DNA of 64,000 nucleotides from Thereva unica (Eukaryota; Arthropoda; Insecta; Diptera; Therevidae), in contig OX465282.1 in NCBI GenBank assembly GCA_949987705.1, positions 62,617,922-62,681,921 on the forward strand. Reading direction: 5' to 3'. Positions 51,291 to 60,048 of this stretch are shown here, piece by piece. Each line of letters begins with the position of its first letter. The stretch's first letter is position 1. Both the position numbers and the translations under genes were made by a program. A model generated the notes under the pieces. It ran no database searches. It was not told the origin of the DNA and saw only the letters and a program-made list of their open reading frames with translations.

Positions 51291-53362
51291 AAGGAGACTG
51301 GTCAAATGTGCCCCAGGCCCGGCGCAAGCGAAAAGTATCTCAGATTATCGATTATAATGTGTGTTGAAATTCTGTATAGTTTTTATATCCGTTAACTATG
51401 GCAAAGGTGTTAATATTGCTATTTTTGTTTATTCAGGCGAAATTCCAAATATCACCCTATATTTTTGTAATGCTATAACCTATTTTCATGAATAAGGTAT
51501 CAGTGTACGCAGAATACTGCCACCTATCTAAAATTGTAAAAGAGATGGTTCCACCCTACCAACTTCCAGAGTTATGAGGCATCAAAGTCAAAATTTTGGT
51601 TTTTTTAACAAAAAATTCACCTTCAACCACCATTTTCTCCATAAAATACATACTTAATGTATACATTTCTTTTCAAAATTAAAAAGCTTAGAGGATTTGC
51701 AACCAATAATGTTAGCACAATTTTTATGGTACGGCGTTTACTTTTGAAGTTATAAGCAATTTTTATGTTAAAATTGACCTTATTTTAGTACCTCTCGACA
51801 AAAGCTTATGTGAAAGAGTAGCAAGTTGCACAGGGGCTACATACCACATATGCCTCCATCGAAAGGCCGGAATGAAAATCAATTAAGCACAGAAGATGCC
51901 AATAAATCTAGGCTCATAACAATGGTCAGGTGGGTTGTAGAAACCATAAATGGACGCTTCAAACGCGATTTTAAATTATTTAGAAGCAGAATTTTCAATC
52001 TCCATGTACCTCATGTGTTTGAAGATTTTAAAATCGCTGCCGCGATAATTAACTGCTTCCAACAGCCGTACACAGAAAGTCCGTATACTAATGCTTTTAT
52101 AGACATTATAAATACAAACATGAACAGACCAAATCTTTTGGCTGAGTATGTGGACCATTATAATATCAATAGACAAAGAGCAACATTCTCAAGAATGGTG
52201 GCTGACAGTCCAGAAGTAGCAGATTTCCCACAGCTTACTATTGAAGAATTAATTTTATTTTCGATTGGTACATACCATGTGAAAATAGCGCGTTCCTACT
52301 GTAGCGAACATCTGAAACGCAGTGGCGTATATGAAATGGAACTATACAGACATTCGGAAGCTATAAATGATGACAACGATACGTTATTAAGGTGCAGGAT
52401 AACCTCAAGGCACACTAGTTCTAAAATCTATTATACATATATTTTGTACAACCCTGTTTCTGAAGGCAGAAATGCTATTACCGGTTACTATTGTACCTGT
52501 ATTCAGGGTAGAAGGACCTTAGGAAGTTGCGCCCATGTCGTCAGTATTGTATATTATTTGGGGTGGGCCAGACATCAAGATGTGTTCAATCACCCTGCCT
52601 TAGGCATGGATGACGTGTTAATAATTGAGGACTGATATTATAATATAAAATAAATATGTGTTTTCTACACTTAGTTTTTTAAATTTTTTCACATTCTTAA
52701 TTATTATATTTTCTACATTCTGTGGGACCTGGGTAGGTTTCGTGACAAGTTTCGTGTTTTTAGACAAAAAACCTACCCTTCAGGAAGTATCGCACCTTTG
52801 CTACCCCTGTGCAACTTGCTACTCTTTCACATAAGCTTTTGTCGAGAGGTACTAAAATAAGGTCAATTTTAACATAAAAATTGCTTATAACTTCAAAAGT
52901 AAACGCCGTACCATAAAAATTGTGCTAACACTATTGGTTGCAAATCCTCTAAGCTTTTTAATTTTGAAAAAAAATGTATACATTAAGTATGTATTTTATG
53001 GAGAAAATGGTGGTTGAAGGTGAATTTTTTGTTAAAAAAACCAAAATTTTGACTTTGATGACTCATAACTCTGGAAGTTGGTAGGGTGGAACCATCTCTT
53101 TTACAATTTTAGATAGGTGGCAGTATTCTGCGTACACTGATACCTTATTCATGAAAATAGGTTATAGCATTACAAAAATATAGGGTGATATTTGGAATTT
53201 CGCCTGAATAAACAAAAATAGCAATATTAACACCTTTGCCATAGTTAAGGGATATAAAAACTATACAGAATTTCAACACACATTATAATCGATAATCTGA
53301 GATACTTTTCGTTTGCGCCGGGCCTGGGGTAATTTTGTATGGGCCATGACCAGTCTCCTTTC
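51291..53362. mobile_element. DDE-SWIM transposon with ~530 bp inverted repeats
   Basis: Left end AGGAGACTGGTCA and right end TGACCAGTCTCCT; arms 51291-51837 and about 52804-53362 are near-identical reverse complements apart from small indels. The unique centre holds one open 269-codon frame. The Helitron sister copy shows the target without the insert. The protein suggests an ISL2EU-like (PIF-related) family; exact target duplication unclear. Confidence 0.75.
51826..52635 (+). CDS. DDE transposase C-terminal half fused to a SWIM zinc finger
   Basis: Starts at the inner edge of the left arm. MVRWVVETINGRFKRDFKLF (catalytic-E-type helix, as in VE-x2-F of DDE_4 enzymes) and FEDFKIAAAIINCFQQPY match the C-terminus of DDE_Tnp_4 transposases. 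The C-terminal 100 residues contain ITGYYCTCIQGRRTLGSCAH (C-x-C-x9-C-x-H), a SWIM finger that binds DNA or protein. The two catalytic Asp blocks are not in this frame, so this is a truncated or partly exonic transposase. Frame itself is intact. SWIM-bearing DDE proteins are known in ISL2EU-type elements (family knowledge). Confidence 0.75.
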   Translation: MHRGYIPHMPPSKGRNENQLSTEDANKSRLITMVRWVVETINGRFKRDFKLFRSRIFNLHVPHVFEDFKIAAAIINCFQQPYTESPYTNAFIDIINTNMNRPNLLAEYVDHYNINRQRATFSRMVADSPEVADFPQLTIEELILFSIGTYHVKIARSYCSEHLKRSGVYEMELYRHSEAINDDNDTLLRCRITSRHTSSKIYYTYILYNPVSEGRNAITGYYCTCIQGRRTLGSCAHVVSIVYYLGWARHQDVFNHPALGMDDVLIIED

Positions 53363-53737
53363 CCAGGATTTTTTTAATCGCATCCATGACGTCTTAAGAC
53401 TAAACTCATCACGTATAGCAAGACGATAAGAAGCATATTGTAAAATTGTTACTTTTGTACGTGGTAAGTTAGCACGTGAAGTACAATGTAAACTGTGTGC
53501 TATATTGACATGCCAACCCCTATCACCATGTGGAAATAATAATGGATAAGCCAAAGGCTGCAAAGAAGGGTCAAGAACAGAAAAAGAACGAATTTCATTT
53601 GTTGTTTTTGAAAAAACAATCATATTTCGTTCGAAAGGAGGCTCACCATCATCGTTTTTGAAAATAGCAGCAACATCAGTTTGTACAGCATCTTTGAAAC
53701 GACGAATATCAACTTGATTATTAACTTTTATGATCAT
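53363..53737 (-). pseudogene. Helitron_like_N domain fragment
   Basis: VNNQVDIRRFKDAVQTDVAA, EIRSFSVLDPSLQPLAYPLL then FPHGDRGWHVNI and YASYRLAIRDEFS: the conserved N-terminal domain upstream of the Rep nuclease in Helitron RepHel proteins. Rep HUH motifs and helicase are missing. Confidence 0.85.
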
Positions 53738-53739
53738 CA

Positions 53740-54206
53740 GTCAAAATTTCTAAAGGTGCAATGAATCAATTAATAAAGGCATTCGCCAAAAAACGAACGG
53801 CAGCCCCTTACACAATACAACTCAATAATACTATACACAAAAGAGTATAAAAAAATGCACGCACAAAGTGACCGAGTTTTTTTATGTCAGTTATGCCGCC
53901 AAAAATCCACACAAACGCTTGTTTTTCTCTGTTTCTCATTCGCTTCACTGAAACGGCATTTGTGTCAATCGTAGGCTACTCAGCTCTACATTGACGCTCA
54001 CAAAAAATTCAAATTTTCCAACGGCTTTTTAAAATTCGAAAAATTAAAATCGCTATAACTTTTTTATTCGTGAATCGATTTCGTTGAAATTCCTTATTAC
54101 AAAACTATGCCATAAAAAGAACATTTTCTGAAAATTTAAACGAAATCGGTCCACGAACAAAAAAGCCTTAGCGTGTACAAACTTTTTGTTTGCCTATTAA
54201 TATACA
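53740..54206 (-). repeat. 470 bp Helitron 5' segment, copy I (copy II at 54786-55262)
   Basis: Both copies start (plus reading) CAGTCAAAATTTCTAAAGGTG and end GTTTGCCTATTAATATA, about 97% alike by eye, same orientation, 1046 bp apart. Confidence 0.9.
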
Positions 54207-55262
54207 CTAGTTGGGATCCCCGTTACCGAAATTCGGTCACAAAACCAATAAATATATAAAATTCTCGATTTGTTCGAATTTAAATTCAATTTAAATATTT
54301 TTATTTAAAAAAAAATTATTCGCAATGGCGAATTTTTAATTACTATGAAACATTTCCATTGTCGCTCCAGAGCATCTAAAATTTCCCAGGATTTTTTTAA
54401 TCGCATCCATGACGTCTTGCTTGGCTATGTGGTAAAATGATAAATGCCATTTACAGTGTCATTTGACAAATTACACTCAGAGCTAATCATTGCAAAGGCA
54501 GTATTATACGAACGAATATTTGCAAAAAAAAAATTTAGAACGACTTTTAATACCACTTTCATTCGAAGTCAATCCTTCAAAAAAATTATTGAAAAAGTAA
54601 TTTTGAGAAAGTGGAGGTAGATTAACTTTGCCTTTATGACAACACAAAGAAAATGCCTCAGTATTACGTAAAGTTACTTCAGTCAGAAAATGTTTGACAC
54701 GACAAAAATGACAACTCATATTAAAAGAACCACACCAAAACGAATCAAAATTAACCGGAATAACATTCCAAGCACATTTAAAAGAATCAGTCAAAATTTC
54801 TAAAGGTGCAATGAATCAATTAAAATTTCTAAAGGCATTCGCCAAAAAACGAACGGCAGCCCCTTACACAATACAACTCAATAATACTATACACAAAAGT
54901 GTATAAAAAAATGCACGCACAAAGTGGCCGAGTTTGTTTATGTCAGTTATGCCGCCAAAAATCCACACAAACGCTTGTTTTTCTCTGTTTCTCATTCGCT
55001 TCACTGAAACGGCATTTGTGTCAATCGTAGGCTACTCCAGCTCTACGTTGATGCTCACAAAAAATTCAAATTTTCCAACGGCTTTTTAAAATCCGAAAAA
55101 TTAAAATCGCTATAACTTTTTTATTCGTGAATCGATTTCGTTGAAATTCCTTATTACAAAACTATGCCATTAAAAGAACATTTTCTGAAAATTTAAACGA
55201 AATCGGTCCACGAACAAAAAAGCCTTAGCGTGTACAAACTTTTTGTTTGCCTATTAATATAT
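54207..55262 (-). mobile_element. Helitron derivative II
   Basis: Same 3' terminus (CTAG at 54207-54210, same palindrome) and same ~470 bp 5' segment (54786-55262) as derivative I, but a different internal deletion that leaves the N-terminal coding piece 54504-54794. It provides an empty site for the transposon in derivative I (CATCTAAA-ATTTCCC near 54380). Confidence 0.7.
54504..54794 (-). pseudogene. Helitron protein N-terminal zinc-binding fragment
   Basis: NVIPVNFDSFWCGSFNMSCH, CRVKHFLTE, FSLCCHKGKVNLPPL and a degraded IKSRSKFFFCKYSF match the region that precedes Helitron_like_N in RepHel proteins (C-x2-C...CC-x-GKV-L-P). Belongs to derivative II. Confidence 0.8.
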
Positions 55263-55264
55263 AA

Positions 55265-55510
55265 GATAATAATATATATATATAAGATATATGGTATAGA
55301 AATTCGTTCATCATTAAAATTAATATTTGGCTGCTGAATATTCATTTTCAATGACACTGAAAAAGGATATTGAACATCTACTTTTCTAAATAAAGCATAA
55401 TAGCTTGATGTAGTGCAATTTTTTCGACAACACTCAGAACAATAACATATTTTTACGAATTTTTCCACAAATCCAAAATTTTCACTATCGCACAGTGGGA
55501 CCAAATCCAA
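55265..55510 (-). other. Unknown Cys-rich reading frame
   Basis: Includes FVKICYCSECCRKNCTTSSY and YALFRKVDVQYPFSVSLKMN. C-x-C-x2-CC-x3-C pattern, family not recognised. Cut upstream by the CACAGTG element (the first residues at 55491-55510 are from that element) and downstream by the Helitron pair. Possibly the original gene of the composite insertion. Confidence 0.35.
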
Positions 55511-56739
55511 AAAAGCTGGCCAAAAGTCTAAAAAAAAAGTTTATGGATTGCGGTTTTTTTTTTGGGGGAGATGATTCGAGGACACTTCCAATAGTGAGCA
55601 ATCAGTCACGGAAGGTTAGATTTTTTTCTACGGACTGAGAAATTGTAGTTGCTACTTTACTCTTTTTGCTTATTTTTAAACGTTAATATTGTGAAAAAGG
55701 TTAACGTTTTCAAAACGCTATAAAAAATTAAGTAACCAAGCAATCGTGGTCGTGTAAAGTGGAATTTTCTTTGGAATGTATGTAGAGTATAAAAAAAATG
55801 CACTATACCCATTAAGCAAGTATATAATACACAGTAAGCATCTATTACACGTGCTTTTTATGAATTAGGATTGTAAGAATGCGATATATATTGGACAAAA
55901 AGTAATATTGCTCCACTCTGCTCCACTGGAAAACTTGCTGGGCGTTGTTGGTAAAGGTGTATTCCTTCACCTCCAAAAAAAATCCGCTGCCCAAAATTGC
56001 CCCTCCGTGTTTTAAGGGGTCACATACGTCCAGCACTAGCCCATGGAAATGGTACTTCAATATTGCAAAAATGCGGGACAAGGTTTAATTTTTGGGATGT
56101 GTAGGGGGGGTCAGTGTGAGCTTAAATCTGAGTTTTCGGGATTCTAACCCACTCCCCCCTCCAATTTGGCCGCCATCTTGGAAAAGGTGCGCAAATGGTT
56201 TTTGCATTATGTATCTCCGTAACCGTACATCTTACAGAAAATTTGCAAGGGCACTTTTTGTTTATAATTAAATTATCTACAATATATTAGCAAGATATTT
56301 TTGGATAAATTTAATAATTAAGAAGTTATAAGCCTTAGAACACCAAAATTAGTACACAGTATTTTCTTTTAATGGCTATAGCTCTGAATGTTCGACATCA
56401 GAAGATAAAGATACAACTTTTACTTGTATTCACAATGATTTTCTTCTATAATTGCATTCTTAAAAATTCTTATTTTGTCTTTCTAATAAACAATAGCTTC
56501 CTAATAAAATAACTTGCTTATAAAAAAATTAATCAAAAGTATTAAACATTATATTAAAACAATTTTTTTGATTTTTTTAAGAGGTTATGTTAACCATATT
56601 GAGTCCGCCATTTTGAAAATCGAAATTTCGACACCGGATTCGTCATCAGCGACCCCGAAAACCCCCGAGTGTAAAATTTGAGATCATTTAATGCACTTTT
56701 TGACTTTTGGCCAGCTTTTTTGGATTTGGTCCCACTGTG
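55491..56739. mobile_element. Non-autonomous DNA transposon with CACAGTG ends, TATCG TSD
   Basis: CACAGTGGGACCAAATCC begins a 38 bp perfect inverted repeat whose mate ends at 56739. TATCG flanks both sides (55486-55490, 56740-56744). 5 bp TSD and CACAGTG start are reminiscent of Transib elements, whose ends resemble the RAG signal heptamer; no transposase found, so the class is inference. Interior: AT-rich, with one minus-strand frame (55845-56081) I cannot name. Confidence 0.8.
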
Positions 56740-56805
56740 TATCGCCTCGTTTAATTTTTATACAATTCGACACAGTTTTCAACGTGGAAACCTCCAACGT
56801 GGAAT

Positions 56806-57066
56806 CCTTGTGGCGGGAGCGTGCATCCCTGTGGCGGGAGAGTGCATGCGTGTGGCGGGAGCGTGCATCCCTGTGGCGGGAGCGTGCATCCCTGTGGCGG
56901 GAGAGTACATGCTTGTGGCCAGATCCTACATATTTTAAGCAGGCACATTTTGAGATTTCCGTGCGTGTGGCGGGAGAGTGCATCCCTCTAGCGTACAAAT
57001 TTTTAGATTTTCGTGCCAGTGGCGGGAGCGTGTATCCCTGTGGCGGGAGCGTGCGTACTTTTGTGG
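56806..57066 (+). repeat. 21 bp minisatellite
   Basis: Unit GTGGCGGGAGCGTGCATCCCT repeated about five times in a row (56811-56915), then diverged and interrupted units to 57066. Open frames in all phases here are a by-product of the repeat and are not annotated. Confidence 0.88.
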
Positions 57067-57112
57067 CGTGCCTGTTTGTTCGCTATGCGTGCTAGCTGCG
57101 GGCGCGTGCGTG

Positions 57113-59240
57113 CTAGTAAGGAAATTAACCATGAAATTATTTTTAATCGGGAAATACATGAACGCGAAGTCGAAAAACAAGTGGCAGAAATGCTTGAGCA
57201 AGGTATTATTCAACCGTCAAGTTCAGCATACAATTCTCCCATTTGGGTCGTACCCAAGAAGATTGACAATTCTGGCATTCAAAAATGGCGAATTGTTATC
57301 GATTATTGCAAACTCAACGATATTGGTTGATGATAAATTTCCGATTCCAAATTTCGATTCTTTGTTTGACAAATTGGGAAGAGCCCAATATTTTACGACT
57401 CTCGACCTGGCGAAGGGTTTTCATCAAATTCTGGTTGATGAGATAGATCGAGAAAAAACTGCATTTACATTACGAGTTCATTCGAATGCCCTTCGGTCTA
57501 AAAAATGCTCCCGCCACCTTTCAAAGGGTAATGAATCATGTTTTAAAGGATTATATAAACAGGATATGCGTTGTATATCTAGATTATATCCTTATTTTTA
57601 GTACATCAATCCAAGAAACCGAGTATCTTGGCCATATTTTAACTAGTGAAGGAATTAAGCCCAATAACAAGAAAATTGATGTTATAAAAAATCTCGAAAT
57701 CCCAAAAACAAAGAAAGCTATTAAAAGCTTTCTCGGTATGACAGGTTACTATCGCAAGTTCGTAAAGATTACGCTAAGGTAGCCCAACCGTTAACAAAAT
57801 GTTTAAAGAAAGACAATACAATCAACACAAATGATTGCGGATATAGAGAAGCATTTAATAAACTCAAATCCCCACTAACAGAGCATCCAATCCTGAGGTA
57901 TCCAAACTTTAACAAAAAGTTTACGCTTACCACAGATGCCAGCCAATTCGCATTAGGGGCTGTCCTTACGCAAGGAGGGCACCCTATACGTTATGCTAGT
58001 CGAACTTTGAATGAACACGAAATAAGATATAGCACAATTGAAAAAGAACTGTTAGCTATCATTTGGGCATGTAAATATTTCAGACCATACCTGTATGGAG
58101 TAAAGTTCACGATCCAAACAGATCATAGACCGCTAAAATGGTTAGATTCGCTTAAAGAACCCAATTCAAAGCTACAGCGGTGGTGTATAAAGCTAAATGA
58201 ATATGAATATGAAATAGAGTATATAAAAGGAAGAGACAACAACGTAGCCGACTTCCTGAGCAGGTTAGAAGTTCATTACAATGAAACTGATACAGATTTA
58301 GCGACAATCCATAGTGGATTCGAAGATGTAGGCGATTATATACCTATCACTGACAAAATAGTAAACGTTTATAGGACACAAATACATCTGGTAAAAAATA
58401 AAGTTCAAGAAATTATAAAAATATATCCAAACATCAGGCAAATATTTATTTCAAAAGAGGATGTATGTAACGACAGCTATTTGAGGGATGTTTTTAGAAG
58501 ACTTATTAAAAAAGGAATAACGGCGATTTACTCGGAGCTAGATGACTCAGATTATAACAAACTGCAGTATAAATTAGTCGAATTATTTAGTAATGATAGA
58601 ACAGTAAAATTTGTTAAATGTAATAAGAAGGCCATAGACTTAAAATCAGAAGATGAAGCACTAAGACTTATTGAAAAAATACATATAGAAGGCAATCACA
58701 GGGGAATTATAGAAAATTATCAGCAGTTGCGATCTGAATATTTCTATCCTAAAATTAAAGAATTAATATCTACATAAATATATCAACAATTGTGAAATTT
58801 GTAATTTAGGAAAATACGACAGACATCCCATCAAACCTAAATTTGAAATATCAGAAACACCTCGGAAACCAAATGAAATTGTTCATGGCGACTTATTTAT
58901 ATCGCACAAACAAACATACCTGACAACAATAGATAAATTTAGTAAGCACCTGATGGTAGTTAAAATAAATGACAGAAACTATATGACACTAAACTCAGCA
59001 TTTCAACAACGGTTTTCAATATTAGGTAAACCAGAAAAAGTTATTTTAGATAATGAGTTTAATTCCTTGAATGTAAGAGACTATTTTAGGAAAGAAGGTA
59101 TAGTTGTACATTTCACGTCCCCTAGAGCTCACACTGGAAACTCTGACATAGAAAGAGTTCACGGAACTCTAAACGAACATATACGATTAATGAAATTGCA
59201 AGACAAGACTTTAAGCCCCGAGGAAATTATATTTAAATCA
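57113..59240 (+). pseudogene. Element C RT, RNase H and integrase
   Basis: [40 protein letters not shown], frameshift, [19 protein letters not shown], frameshift, [20 protein letters not shown], then [11 protein letters not shown]: the active site reads LDY where LDD is required. Directly after FSTSIQE about 30 residues are deleted before [12 protein letters not shown]. RNase H: TLTTDASQFALGAVL, RYASRTLNEHEIRYSTIEKE and TDHRPLKWLDSL. Integrase: HRGIIENYQQLRSEYFYPKI, NNCEICN, VHGDLF (D), VILDNEFNSL (D) and NSDIERVHGTLNEH (E). Inactive. Confidence 0.88.
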
Positions 59241-59499
59241 GTTGAGTACATTACACTCAACAACTAAACTGAAACCGTTAGATTTCATTACTAATAATAT
59301 AGACCCTAAACAATATGAACTAATTTTTGAAAGAATGAAGAGAACCAAAGAAAACATAATAAATAAACTAAACAATAATCGCGAAGAAATTAAATTACCC
59401 CAATCAAATGAAGTTTTAGTAAATAATCCAGATATTGCCAGGCACAAAGAACAGCCTAAGTACAAAAAAATTAAGACTAAGTTCACCGGTGAGAGACTA

Positions 59500-59717
59500 T
59501 TAGATTCTAAAAATAGAAACGTTCATCCCACCAGAATTAAGAGAAACTATAAATTTTTTCAGGTTCTAATGACAACTATGGTTTTCCTAACAATAATCAA
59601 CCTAACAGTCGGGGCAATACAGATTGAGAAGATCGAAACAAATGCAGGTTACTCACTACTTAAACAGGGTCGAAATTGAAGAACATTTAAAGGTAATAGA
59701 TGACAACAATCACAATG
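59500..59717 (+). pseudogene. Element C envelope start, cut by copia
   Basis: After a basic stretch a hydrophobic signal-type segment (FFQVLMTTMVFLTIINLTVG) is followed by AIQIEKIETNAGYSLLKQG, the beginning of an errantivirus env. Copia interrupts after 59717. Confidence 0.6.
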
Positions 59718-59945
59718 TGTTGGAGAATTTAAGCAGTTTCTCTTATTTTCTGTGGCAGCGCATCGGTATATATATAATAAAGAAACTGAAGTTCTGTATT
59801 GTTTTAAAAATAATAAGAAGAAGAATTAAAAAGCTGTCTGTAACAAGTTATAAGGGACAAGCACATTTGTTCTTTTTGTGAAATTATATTTTTGTTTGTT
59901 TCAAAATAAAAACCAGTTTTTTAATTTTGTATTGCCCCTCAAACA
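59718..59945 (+). repeat. 5' LTR of copia (228 bp)
   Basis: TGTTGGAGAATTT at the start and CCCCTCAAACA at the end; TG...CA ends, AATAAAAACC near 59908 as polyadenylation-type signal. Confidence 0.85.
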
Positions 59946-59960
59946 GGTTATGGGCCCAGA
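59946..59960 (+). other. Copia primer-binding site (initiator tRNA-Met, internal)
   Basis: GGTTATGGGCCCAGA directly follows the LTR; Drosophila copia uses the same word, pairing with the anticodon-arm region of a cleaved initiator tRNA-Met. Confidence 0.8.
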
Positions 59961-60048
59961 AGGCTTGGAAAGGAATTAAAAACCTTTTGAATGAGTAAGA
60001 TAACCTAAAGATATAGACAGTTAATATTGCACTTGTAGATTGAACAAG

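Larger units (their letters stand above)
51135..54206 (-). mobile_element. Helitron derivative I
   Basis: Minus-strand 3' end is CTAG followed by T, with the palindrome ACCGAATTTCGGT 14 nt before it, the layout of a Helitron terminus. The 5' part (about 53740-54206) is shared with derivative II. Coding remains: a Helitron_like_N segment (53363-53737). A long-TIR transposon sits at 51291-53362. Its 5' end abuts the CTAG of derivative II. Confidence 0.7.
50686..57112. mobile_element. Composite 6.4 kb insertion with GC-rich terminal repeats
   Basis: Flanked by GAAATT (about 50680-50685 and 57118-57123). Left-end words CGCCCGCAGCTAGCACGCA reappear inverted at the right end (TGCGTGCTAGCTGCGGGCG, near 57090); both ends have several variants of CCCGCAGCTAGCA. 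Inside, from left: an unplaced minus-strand frame, two Helitron derivatives, a DDE-SWIM transposon, an unknown Cys-rich minus-strand frame, a CACAGTG element and a minisatellite. The outer element's own family is unknown. Confidence 0.55.
48438..59717 (+). mobile_element. Element C: errantivirus-like gypsy retroelement
   Basis: LTR, tRNA-Ser-type primer site, gag, a -1 shifted pol and the start of env in the normal order. Interrupted in pol by a 6.4 kb composite insertion (50686-57112) and in env by copia (59718). Frameshifts in gag and pol and an altered RT active site show it is dead. It inserted into the hAT exon at 48437. Confidence 0.85.

Noticed and set aside
56678..57095. Several overlapping open frames on both strands
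   Set aside because: They are produced by the 21 bp minisatellite and show no domain.
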